A DNA stretch of 19,191 nucleotides from assembly GCA_040255445.1 (NCBI GenBank), contig JBDZUZ010000075.1, positions 1 through 19,191 on the forward strand, read 5' to 3'. Position 1 is the stretch's first letter. Each line of letters starts with the position of its first letter. This document shows positions 7,642-14,389 of this stretch, piece after piece. Position numbers and translations under genes: made by a program. This stretch comes from JBDZUZ01 sp040255445. GTDB taxonomy: Bacteria > Planctomycetota > Phycisphaerae > Phycisphaerales > UBA1924. Under the pieces are notes generated by a model. That model was not told the DNA's origin and did not search any database. It saw only the letters and a list, made by a program, of their open reading frames with translations.

Positions 7642-7695
7642 GTAGGAGGGGTAGACACCGGCGGGCCGCCGGTGCCACGGCGCCGGGTGCCACGG
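7642..7695 (+). repeat. Dispersed repeat family A, copy 1
   Basis: About 54 bases beginning GTAGGAGGGGTAG, then a hairpin (CACCGGCG at 7656-7663, complement at 7667-7674), then GCCACGG and a second GGTGCCACG. Copy 2 is at 13812-13867. The sequence of the loop differs between copies while the stem is kept, which points to a structured repeat rather than chance. Confidence 0.7.
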
Positions 7696-7734
7696 TGCAT
7701 GAGAACAAGGAGGGGCTGAAAGGGATTTCAGAAC

Positions 7735-7762
7735 TTGTCCGTGGGGGTGGGCGTGCTAGATT
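7735..7762 (+). promoter_or_regulatory. Candidate sigma70-type promoter for the HAF gene
   Basis: TTGTCC (7735-7740) and TAGATT (7757-7762) are separated by 16 bases and lie about 190 bases before the HAF-repeat gene, at the left edge of its foldable leader. Each box matches four or five of six consensus positions. In such GC-rich DNA this is the best-looking pair in the region, but it is not proven. Confidence 0.4.
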
Positions 7763-7825
7763 CCCGGAAGCACGAGGAGGAGCCGGCCGCGAAGCCGGGC
7801 GCGTGTGACCTTGTTCAATCCAGAT

Positions 7826-7859
7826 CCGGCAACCCTGGGCAGTTGGCCCCGGTTGTTGG
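7826..7859 (+). promoter_or_regulatory. Stem-loop in the 5' leader of the HAF-repeat gene
   Basis: CCGGCAACC (7826-7834) pairs with GGTTGTTGG (7851-7859) over nine positions (seven Watson-Crick, two G-U). An inner GGGC/GCCC stem is capped by AGTTG. It sits in a leader of roughly 190 bases. I do not recognise a known riboswitch class. It may be a regulatory RNA element or part of an intergenic repeat. Confidence 0.4.
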
Positions 7860-7951
7860 TTCTGCGCCCCGGCCGCGTGTGTGCGGCGGGGGCGGCGCCG
7901 CCGCGGTGGGCGTGGCGGCGATCACCCCGTGTGAAGTGAGGACGAAACGAG

Positions 7952-9205
7952 ATGACGATGCTGAAGACCCGGACGATGACGGCCGCGGCGGCGATGATGG
8001 CGCTGGCGGGGATGGCGGTTGCGGATATCCCGACGGAGTACACGATCGAGCCGGTGCTGCCGCCGGGCGCGCCGCACAGCGTGAGCGTGCGCGGGCTGTA
8101 TGACGACGGCACGATGGCGGTCGAGGTTTCCAACGGCAGCCACAACGCGGTGGGCAATGTGCAGGCGTGGGTGAAGCTCGCGGATGGCACCTGGGTCCAG
8201 GCGCTGATCCCGCCGGGGAACAACCAGATCAACCAACTGGGCGCGATCGCGCCCGATGGCACGATGTACGGCACCTGGCGGTTCAACAACAACATCTTCG
8301 ATCAGCGCGGGTTTCAGTTCACCGCCGCGGGCACGTTCACCGACTTCAACCGGCTGCTCAACGCATCGGGCGCGCAGAGCAACACGTTCTTCGGCGCGGC
8401 GACCAACGACTACGCATTCTGCCGCACCTCGAACCTGGGCTTCGCGTACCGCGTGAGCGATGGCGCGTTCCTCGATCTGCCGGTGATCCGCGCAACGCCG
8501 GGCCTGGCGACGGGCAACGCCGCGAACGGCAACAACTGGTTCGTGGGCGTGAGCCCCTCGGACTCGGGTTCGCGGGCGACGCTCTGGCGCCTCAACGGGA
8601 GCGGTCAGTTCGAGGCGACGAACCTGGGGCTGCCGCAGAACCCGATCCCGGATGCGACGAGCACCGCGCGGGGCATCAACGAGAATGGTGTGGTCGTCGG
8701 CTGGACGGGCACCTTCTCGAACAACGATGCCTTCATCTGGACCGAGGCCGACGGCATGCGGGCCCTGCCGCGGCTGGACCCGACGCGGAGCCACTTCGCG
8801 TATGACGTGAACGAGGCGGGGCTGGTGGTCGGGTATCGCGCTTCGAGCGGGAGCGCGGTGACGGCGGTGATCTGGGACAGCGCGACCGATGAGGTTGCGG
8901 ATCTGCTGCCGCGGGTGACGAACCCGGCGGGGTGGGATCAGCTGCTCGATGCGCAGTTCATCACGAGCGATGGCCGGATCATGGGCCGCGGTGTGCTCAA
9001 CGGGTTGAACACGGCGTATCTGTTGACGCCGGTGGGCGGGCCGAGCTGCCCGGGCGACTGGGACGGCTCGGGCGGTGTCGATGGCGATGACATCACCGCG
9101 TTCTTCGCGGATTGGCAGGCGGGTGATGCTGATATTGATGGGTCGGGAGGGACGGATGGGGATGACATTACGTTCTTCTTTGTCAGGTGGCAGGCGGGGT
9201 GTTGA
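7952..9205 (+). CDS. Exported HAF-repeat protein with dockerin-like C-terminal tail
   Basis: A 417-residue exported protein. Residues 1-24 form a signal peptide (two basic residues, an Ala/Met-rich core, AVA before D25). The body contains repeats of the HAF extracellular type: a GINENGVVVG unit at about 241-250 followed by AFIWTEADGMRALP, a VNEAGLVVGYR unit near 288-298, and weaker earlier copies. From C366 to the terminal C417 two D-x-D-G-x-G-G-x-D-G-D-D calcium-type loops follow, resembling a dockerin duplex; this Cys-bounded tail is common on secreted proteins of Phycisphaerae and probably serves sorting or surface attachment (inference). GAGG lies ten bases before the ATG; a second ATG two codons later is possible. 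A long structured leader precedes the gene; an 8-bp repeat array and an intrinsic terminator follow it. The function is unknown. Confidence 0.85.
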   Translation: MTMLKTRTMTAAAAMMALAGMAVADIPTEYTIEPVLPPGAPHSVSVRGLYDDGTMAVEVSNGSHNAVGNVQAWVKLADGTWVQALIPPGNNQINQLGAIAPDGTMYGTWRFNNNIFDQRGFQFTAAGTFTDFNRLLNASGAQSNTFFGAATNDYAFCRTSNLGFAYRVSDGAFLDLPVIRATPGLATGNAANGNNWFVGVSPSDSGSRATLWRLNGSGQFEATNLGLPQNPIPDATSTARGINENGVVVGWTGTFSNNDAFIWTEADGMRALPRLDPTRSHFAYDVNEAGLVVGYRASSGSAVTAVIWDSATDEVADLLPRVTNPAGWDQLLDAQFITSDGRIMGRGVLNGLNTAYLLTPVGGPSCPGDWDGSGGVDGDDITAFFADWQAGDADIDGSGGTDGDDITFFFVRWQAGC

Positions 9206-9211
9206 GGGAGA

Positions 9212-9243
9212 GGGACAGAGGGACAAAGGGACAGAGGGACAGA
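9212..9243 (+). repeat. 8-bp tandem array (GGGACARA)x4, copy 1
   Basis: Four back-to-back 8-base units, GGGACAGA, GGGACAAA, GGGACAGA, GGGACAGA, followed by GTG. The array starts six bases after the TGA of the HAF gene. The same four-unit structure with the same GTG edge occurs at 14970-15001 and, inverted, at 15096-15127. Confidence 0.9.
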
Positions 9244-9256
9244 GTGGGAAGACAGG

Positions 9257-9291
9257 CGGCCCTGGAGGGATCCGGGGCCGTTTTCGTTTTT
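9257..9291 (+). terminator. Intrinsic terminator of the HAF-repeat gene
   Basis: A continuous hairpin (CGGCCC-T-GGA, loop GGGA, TCC-G-GGGCCG; ten pairs including one G-T) is followed at once by TTTTCGTTTTT. It lies 52 bases after the stop codon and is a textbook rho-independent terminator for plus-strand transcription. Confidence 0.85.
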
Positions 9292-9413
9292 GGTCGTGGA
9301 GCTGGCGGCTTGGCGGTGATCAGCGCGGCTTGTGCGGTTGGGCGAGGAGCAACCGGGCGATCAGGATGCATCCGTGTGCGCCCGCTTCCTCAGCCGCGGA
9401 GCGGCGAAAGTGT

Positions 9414-9423
9414 NNNNNNNNNN
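9414..9423. other. Assembly gap (10 N)
   Basis: Ten N join two contigs; ten is a placeholder length. The distance and even the adjacency between the HAF gene side and the metallophosphoesterase gene side are not proven by this sequence. Confidence 0.95.
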
Positions 9424-9510
9424 CAAGCCCCGGGTCTGCCGTGCACAAGACACAGAGCCCTCGAAGAGGGCGATACTCGGATCAACACGATGTCCGCGGT
9501 CAAGGTCGCA

Positions 9511-9571
9511 CCTTGGAGGATGGTTCTCCTCGGGGCCTTCCTCCGGAGCTCCGCCCGCTGTTGACGCGAGG
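9511..9571 (+). repeat. Dispersed repeat family B, second copy
   Basis: CTTGGAGGAT followed by GGAGCTCCGCCCGCTGTTG and ACGCGAGGG parallels 7373-7427, sharing the TGGAGGA start, the CTCC segment and the CCCGCTGTTG-x-CGCGAGGG end with one mismatch. The hairpin is imperfect here. Confidence 0.5.
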
Positions 9572-9600
9572 GGCGGGTGGTGTGGGTCGGGGGCCCAACG

Positions 9601-9650
9601 CACTGGGACTCGCTCGCGCTCGACCCAGTGGCACGGGAGGATGCACGGCC
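9601..9650 (+). repeat. Inverted repeat with shared GGCACGGGAG flank
   Basis: CACTGGG (9601-9607) pairs with CCCAGTG (9624-9630), and TCG/CGA can extend the stem inward. The flank GGCACGGGAGGATGCACGGCC-like stretch also follows the 14-bp inverted repeat at 7526-7589, with about two differences in 21 positions. Confidence 0.55.
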
Positions 9651-9699
9651 GCCATGTAGAGGCCACCAGCCGGTGCCCGCCCGACTTGCCGGCGGATAA

Positions 9700-12600
9700 C
9701 TAGGATCTCGGCTCCGTCTCATCAGATTCACGGGAGCGATGCTTCTCGGGCAATGCGCGATCGAACTTTTTTATGAGCTGCTTGCTAGGTCGCCGTGAAC
9801 CCGTGGAATGCTTAGCAATGGCCGCCAATGCAAAATGCCGAAGCAACTGATGGTTTCTTTCGCTAGCAAAGCCGACGCGATACTCGGTCCTTAGTGCCAC
9901 GTAGACTCTAGATAGATAATAGGCATTCTTCCGCGACCGTGCAATAAACTCTTCCACGGCCTTCTCCCAGTTTGGAGGCCGCTGCTGAATGAGCATCAGA
10001 ATACAGAAAAAGTCTTGGAGCTCGCCCGAATGGCTCTCGGCATGAGAACCCAGCAACGCCCCCAGTTTACGCGAAAACAGATCGGAATGAAACCACTGGA
10101 CTATGTTCTCAGGAATCACGTCCATAATTCTCGCCCATCGCTGCTCCGGCGGTATGCTATCGAAATCTTCGCTCAAAACGAAGCCCATTCCTTCAAACAC
10201 CGCGGAGCCCTGTTCCGAGAGCAATCTTGAGACAAGCACGAGCGACTGGGTCACCTTCGACCAGCATGTCATGATTTGATTAAGCAGCTCGGCCTTTGCC
10301 GCCGGAAGGACGTAGTCGCTATTGCGGAGTGCTCGGGCAGCACCTCGCATAGCGTGCACCATTTGTATGAGCGTTGAATCCTGAATAAATTTCGCAATTT
10401 CCTGATTGTACGGCATGGCTCGGTCATAGTTTTTGTCCGCAGCAGCGTCCTTCACGGCTTTGGGGAGCGTCGACTCAGCCACGCTAGAGTCGACTTCGTT
10501 GCGCAACTTCTCAAGAACGGCTGCGCCAGGATTCCATTCGGCAATCTGGAAAGGATTAAACGTGTCTGGAACTCCAGTCCTTTTCACGAACTGCGTACTC
10601 ATCTCCGCAAGATCTGCTGTCAACTGCTGTACAGCATCAGCACGGCGACGATCAATTCCGGTGTAGAACTCGATGATCTCTGGTGTTGCAGCATACCGAC
10701 GACCAGACAATATGAACTGCGCGAACTCTGCGCTATGATGCATGCGATGAGCCGCGAAATAGTATAGCCAATACCTAAATCTAAACTCAAACATGTAGCC
10801 TTTGGCTAGGATAATTTTCTCTGACACCAGAAAATTGAAGAGAATGTCGGTGTCTAGATCGACCACCTGGTTATCGCAGTATTCGTGTAGTTTCCTCGAG
10901 AACTCTATTTTGGTGAATGACGATCTCCCATTTCGAATCAGCCACTCTGCGAGATAGCCGAGCGCGTACTCACAGTCCTTCAAGTCAGGGCGGGTCGCGT
11001 ACTGTGGAATTTGCTCAAACTGAAAAAACAATAGGTACAAGACCCGGCCAATCATCTCGGTTCGATTGACGGGGCTGTCGTCAAACGCTTGGTCAAGCAA
11101 CTTCAAGAGTAGAAGGCAATTAATCGGCGTCCGGTGTATATTCAGTGCGGCCAGGTCATCAACGACCTTCTTTGTAGCCGCATCCTCATCCGCCCTGGGA
11201 TTGTCTGCAAGGAACAGTGTCGCAAGTTCTCTGATCCTGTTCCGGTCTAACGCCCAAAGATATACTACCTCAAGCGACAACTCTCCCTCAGAGCTAATTG
11301 CCTCTGCGATCTCGCTGCAGTCGTCGATTGAGTGGAGCAGCAATACCACAGCCTCGGGGTGGGCAGCTTGAATAATTTTGACGAGCCTAGCATCCTGCTT
11401 GTGGGACTGCCAATTATCGACGATTATGACACCAATGCTCCCGATCTCCGCATTGATATCCTTGCATCGCTGCTCGACGAATTCCTGGACACCGACAGCG
11501 TGGTGCGGAGCCGCAACCGCGTCGATCATGACAGCCGTTCGAGATTCATTGCGTTCCGTCCATTTCATCGCAATGTAGCGCCCGAGCACCGTTAGGCCGA
11601 ATTGCCTTGGCGCGCGAATGATGCACGTGCGGATATTATCAACAAAATCGTCCGCCGTGAATGTCGCCGGCTTACCGCGGCGGATTGCGGTCTCGGGGAT
11701 CTCCGCGAGGTCCCTCTGCACCCAAACAGGACGCTTTGACGAATAGCAGATCGTCGAATCTTCAAATTCAGACTTTAGAATTGACAATGTAGACACAAGG
11801 CGAACTGGCGATGGAGATGTTTCGACTCGATCGCTGCTGTCGATCACTGCAGCCGAGGTGCTCCCCGTTCCAAACGACAAGATCCCCGTCTCATTGCCAG
11901 CAATTGCGGTGCCAGGGACAAACCGTCTGGAAGTGCTCCACTGACGATATTCCACCTCAATCATGCAGCGAGCAGGTGCGATTTTGATAATGGAGTATCC
12001 AAGGGGAAAGTCTTGTTTCTTGGTGAAGAGTGCTGGAGCGACTGCGTGCACGGTACTGCGTCCGAATCGTACCGCCGCGAATGATGCGGGGTCATGCACA
12101 TGTCCGCATAGCACTAGGTCAAAATGTGTTGTGACCGTGGAGTCGATTTCTCGTTGTGCCCAGGGGGAAAGCCAAGAGGACGGATGGTGCATTACGAGCA
12201 CTTTGCATTTGTGTTTACTGGCAGCGACCCATCTATGGAGCTCACGAGTATTGACATGCAACGCTCCTTCATCATCCGTTGGCTTCCCGGGGCGAGCTTG
12301 GAGTCCGCCGGACGAGCATGCCGCGGTGTTCAGGCAATATACTCCAACGTCATCATTTAAACTCCATCCTTGTCCCCAGATGGTTTCTTGGCAGGCTGTC
12401 ATGCCCGCGAACGCCGCTTCCGCTCGGATGTAATTTTCAAGCCCAGACTTGAGGAATGTGGCAGCCAACACGGGAGCGTGCTCGTTGAAATCCGATTCCT
12501 TATCGATACTGCGCAGTGTCGCGTTGTGCATCACAAAGTGAGCTTTGACAACAGCCTGCTGGATGTCGTGGTTCCCCGGCACGACGATTCTTCGCTCACG

Positions 12601-12831
12601 ATCGATGCCGATTCGAGCAAGACGGCTATCCCATTTGTCTTGCAATGCCTGATACTGAGATGAATCTCCTGCATGGGCTAGATCCCCTGAGACGACGAGG
12701 TAACTAGGCTGCGAGTCCGCTTGGAGCCTCTCTAGGTCCGATAGGAAAGCCTCTAGTACAATATCATTCTCTTCGGGCCATCCCGACTTGTAGTGTAGGT
12801 CGGAGATGTGTATGAGACGTGACTCTTCCAT
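9700..12831 (-). CDS. Metallophosphoesterase fused to degenerate STAND-like domain (putative defence protein)
   Basis: About 1,043 residues. Numbering from an in-frame upstream ATG at 12861, the calcineurin-like phosphoesterase domain (about 15-315) has every metal ligand: D21 and H23 (SDLH), D60 (SGDL), N97-H98-D99, H225/H226, and H254/H256 (CGHVH). Residues about 360-620 resemble a STAND/NACHT-type P-loop fold, but the Walker A position reads APRQFGLT with L423 replacing the lysine, and the Walker B-like GVIIVDNW (477-484) has one acid, so ATP hydrolysis is unlikely. A winged-helix-like part ends in FRFRYWLYYFAAHRMH, then an alpha-helical C-terminal region (about 720-1053). The 12831 start is preferred because AGGA lies nine bases upstream. 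Base composition is far less GC-rich than its neighbours. It is transcribed alone. An effector-sensor role in phage conflict is inference. Confidence 0.8.
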   Translation of the reverse strand: MEESRLIHISDLHYKSGWPEENDIVLEAFLSDLERLQADSQPSYLVVSGDLAHAGDSSQYQALQDKWDSRLARIGIDRERRIVVPGNHDIQQAVVKAHFVMHNATLRSIDKESDFNEHAPVLAATFLKSGLENYIRAEAAFAGMTACQETIWGQGWSLNDDVGVYCLNTAACSSGGLQARPGKPTDDEGALHVNTRELHRWVAASKHKCKVLVMHHPSSWLSPWAQREIDSTVTTHFDLVLCGHVHDPASFAAVRFGRSTVHAVAPALFTKKQDFPLGYSIIKIAPARCMIEVEYRQWSTSRRFVPGTAIAGNETGILSFGTGSTSAAVIDSSDRVETSPSPVRLVSTLSILKSEFEDSTICYSSKRPVWVQRDLAEIPETAIRRGKPATFTADDFVDNIRTCIIRAPRQFGLTVLGRYIAMKWTERNESRTAVMIDAVAAPHHAVGVQEFVEQRCKDINAEIGSIGVIIVDNWQSHKQDARLVKIIQAAHPEAVVLLLHSIDDCSEIAEAISSEGELSLEVVYLWALDRNRIRELATLFLADNPRADEDAATKKVVDDLAALNIHRTPINCLLLLKLLDQAFDDSPVNRTEMIGRVLYLLFFQFEQIPQYATRPDLKDCEYALGYLAEWLIRNGRSSFTKIEFSRKLHEYCDNQVVDLDTDILFNFLVSEKIILAKGYMFEFRFRYWLYYFAAHRMHHSAEFAQFILSGRRYAATPEIIEFYTGIDRRRADAVQQLTADLAEMSTQFVKRTGVPDTFNPFQIAEWNPGAAVLEKLRNEVDSSVAESTLPKAVKDAAADKNYDRAMPYNQEIAKFIQDSTLIQMVHAMRGAARALRNSDYVLPAAKAELLNQIMTCWSKVTQSLVLVSRLLSEQGSAVFEGMGFVLSEDFDSIPPEQRWARIMDVIPENIVQWFHSDLFSRKLGALLGSHAESHSGELQDFFCILMLIQQRPPNWEKAVEEFIARSRKNAYYLSRVYVALRTEYRVGFASERNHQLLRHFALAAIAKHSTGSRRPSKQLIKKFDRALPEKHRSRESDETEPRS

Positions 12832-12920
12832 GTCGATTGATCCTGCGGTACTGTGTGGCATTTCGCGTTCACTCGGAGGGGATCCAACCTAGAACATCCT
12901 CGCGGCCAACAAGGAGGTCG

Positions 12921-12930
12921 CCAGCATACC
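12921..12930 (-). promoter_or_regulatory. Candidate extended -10 promoter
   Basis: Read on the minus strand, TTGGTATGCT contains TG-G-TATGCT, an extended -10 box, about 90 bases upstream of the preferred start of the metallophosphoesterase gene. No good -35 hexamer is seen, which extended -10 promoters can tolerate. Confidence 0.35.
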
Positions 12931-13037
12931 AAGATCCCGGATTGAGGGGAGCCGTCTTTTAGGCACCCTAGGACTCGCCGCAGTTACCGCCTCGGTCTGC
13001 ACGCGCCGACAATCGTAGAGCGGCGTTTGAGCTGCTA

Positions 13038-13709
13038 CTACTCGGAACCCTCCACCCCCACCGTCCTCCGCAGCATCTCCCCCACTGCTGCCTGGACTTC
13101 CTCGGCCGTGTAGGGCTCGGGGAGCGGTTTGGACGCCGCGAGGCTGTGTTTGAAGTGGAGGGTGCGGTCCTGGAGGATTTTGACGACCGGCCGGTTGGCG
13201 CGGTTGGCGTTGCGGAGGGAGTTCAAGATGCGCGTGGTTTCTTCGCGCTGGGCGTGGTAGGCCTTGCTTGCCACTTCCTGGTAGTCGCTGTCGTGGTAGC
13301 GGCTGATTTCGTTGCGCCATTCGAGCCAGATGGACTCGGCGGTCGCCGCGGCGGTTTTGGTGGCGGCGTCGGCGCGGTGGGCGGCGTCCTCGGCGCGGGA
13401 GGACATGCGGCGGGCGTCTTCGTAGCGGGCCTTGATGTGGGCGCGGACGGCGGGGTCGCCGGGGGGGCCTTCGGGGAGGCCGGTTTCGAGGGGCGGGGCG
13501 ACGGCGTTGACGGCCTCGGTGAGGCGCTGGGCGGCGGTGTTCTGGTTGTCGGCCGCGGCCTGGATGGCGCGGTTGAGGGAGACCATCTTGTCGCGGGAGA
13601 AGGTGTCGAAGGTGCCGGAGGGGGCGGCGGCGCAGCCGGGGAGGAGGGGGAGTGCCGCGGCGAGGAGGGCGGCGGCGAGGCGGGCGGTGATGGTCGGGCG
13701 GATGGACAG
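13038..13709 (-). CDS. DUF2959 family lipoprotein
   Basis: With the start given here, 223 residues, close to the usual DUF2959 length. A lipoprotein signal comes first (two Arg, the core LAAALLAAALPLL, lipobox LLPGC with C26), then a long mostly helical, charged coiled-coil-like domain. The family match is clearest in IWLEWRNEISRYHDSDYQ, then a charged REETTRILNSLRNA segment, PVVKILQDRTLHFKHSLAA. No ATG lies near the signal peptide. A CTG at 13707-13709 has a perfect GGAGGT six bases upstream and gives a compact signal sequence, so I place the start there. An in-frame GTG at 13745 is the conventional alternative, and the ATG at 13865 lies inside a dispersed repeat and is unlikely. Function is unknown; probably envelope-attached. 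It sits downstream of two bactofilins on the same strand but is separated from them by a repeat hairpin. Confidence 0.8.
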   Translation of the reverse strand: MSIRPTITARLAAALLAAALPLLPGCAAAPSGTFDTFSRDKMVSLNRAIQAAADNQNTAAQRLTEAVNAVAPPLETGLPEGPPGDPAVRAHIKARYEDARRMSSRAEDAAHRADAATKTAAATAESIWLEWRNEISRYHDSDYQEVASKAYHAQREETTRILNSLRNANRANRPVVKILQDRTLHFKHSLAASKPLPEPYTAEEVQAAVGEMLRRTVGVEGSE

Positions 13710-13715
13710 CGGACA

Positions 13716-13721
13716 ACCTCC
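13716..13721 (-). promoter_or_regulatory. Ribosome binding site that decides the lipoprotein start
   Basis: GGAGGT on the minus strand, six bases before a CTG codon and with no ATG, GTG or TTG in frame at a workable distance. It is the strongest Shine-Dalgarno in the region and supports a CTG start for the DUF2959 lipoprotein. Confidence 0.5.
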
Positions 13722-13811
13722 GTGGCCGGTGTGGGCTCGGGGCACTGTACCGTGATTTTGGTGGGGTGGGGAGGGGGCGGGGTTAGAAGAGAAAGAGGGA
13801 GGTAGAGGGGT

Positions 13812-13867
13812 GTAGGAGGGGTAGTGCACCGGCCTGGTGGCCGGTGCCACGTTGGGCGGTGCCACGT
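13812..13867 (+). repeat. Dispersed repeat family A, copy 2
   Basis: Begins GTAGGAGGGGTAG, then a 9-bp hairpin (GCACCGGCC at 13826-13834, complement at 13839-13847, loop TGGT), then a second GGTGCCACG. It matches 7642-7695 apart from the loop and a short spacer. Its right end touches the TAA of the zinc-ribbon bactofilin gene, so the hairpin lies immediately 3' of that gene and may act as a transcript end or barrier. Confidence 0.7.
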
Positions 13868-14358
13868 TACTTGGGGCCGATGCGGAAGAAGGCGCCGTCG
13901 ATGCGGCAGCCGGCTTTGACGATCAGGGAGGGGGCTTCGACTTCGCCCTTCAGGGTTGCTTTGGAGCCCAGGACGACGGGGCCCGCGCTGCTGACTTTGG
14001 CGTCGAGGGAGCCCTGGACCTCGACCCCTCGCCCGGCTTCGACGGTGCGGGTGACGGCGCGGCCTTTCTTCTCGACGGTGATCTTGCCGCAGGTGGCGAG
14101 CTTGCCGCTGACGCCGCCTTCACGGATTGATAAGTCGTCCAGCACCAGCGGCTTGTAGCAGGCGGGGCAGGTGGCGGTGCGGGCGGCTTTGGCGAGGGTG
14201 ACATCGCGGCGGCAGTGGTAGCAGCGGACGAGGCGCATGCCGGGGGGGAGCGGCGGCGCGGCGTCTTGTGCGGCGTCTGGCGCTGCGTTTGGCGCGGTGT
14301 CGCCGCGGTCCTGGGGCGCGGTGCTGGTCGGCTGGGGCGCCCGTGTGAAGAGGCGCAT
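13867..14358 (-). CDS. Bactofilin-like protein with N-terminal zinc ribbon
   Basis: A 163-residue protein. Residues 1-40 are Ala/Pro-rich and probably disordered. C46-x2-C49 and C64-x2-C67 form a zinc ribbon (CYHC and CPAC). From about 72 to the end the short repeating Val/Gly/Lys-rich strands (GKLATCGKITVEK, GVEVQGSLDAKV, LKGEVEAPSLIVKAGCRIDG) form a bactofilin-type beta-helix. Bactofilins polymerise without nucleotides into cytoskeletal filaments that position cell-wall and envelope enzymes. A zinc-ribbon fusion is uncommon and may bind a partner. It lies 31 bases downstream of a second bactofilin on the same strand, implying an operon and perhaps co-polymerisation. The ribosome site is weak; translation may depend on the upstream gene. 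Confidence 0.82.
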   Translation of the reverse strand: MRLFTRAPQPTSTAPQDRGDTAPNAAPDAAQDAAPPLPPGMRLVRCYHCRRDVTLAKAARTATCPACYKPLVLDDLSIREGGVSGKLATCGKITVEKKGRAVTRTVEAGRGVEVQGSLDAKVSSAGPVVLGSKATLKGEVEAPSLIVKAGCRIDGAFFRIGPK

Positions 14359-14389
14359 GGGTTGGCTCGCCCTGTCTATCTAGAGGGGG

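Larger units (their letters stand above)
7269..7951. other. Intergenic region with dispersed repeats and a long leader
   Basis: No convincing gene is seen in these 683 bases. The left part holds several perfect hairpins (7373-7400, 7458-7478, 7526-7589) and a repeat shared with 13812-13867. The right part, from about 7735, holds a candidate promoter and a GC-rich, foldable leader before the HAF-repeat gene. An open frame at 7265-7501 overlaps the upstream stop as GTGA but runs through the hairpins and resembles nothing known. Confidence 0.6.
9206..9699. other. Intergenic region with array, terminator, assembly gap and repeats
   Basis: The left part holds a four-unit 8-bp array and the terminator of the HAF gene. 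On the minus strand 9320-9413 can be read as the last 31 codons of something (ending AQPHKPR then TGA), cut by the N run; this is too short to name. After the gap, 9424-9699 holds a dispersed repeat related to 7373-7610 and no convincing gene. Confidence 0.55.

Noticed and set aside
9206..9245. Tandem array considered as a CRISPR or protein-repeat tract
   Set aside because: Units are 8 bp with no spacers and no cas genes nearby; the array follows a stop codon.
9700..12831. Nuclease SbcD/Mre11 as identity of the metallophosphoesterase gene
   Set aside because: No SbcC/Rad50 partner, and the protein is far too long with a STAND-like and helical C-terminal two-thirds.
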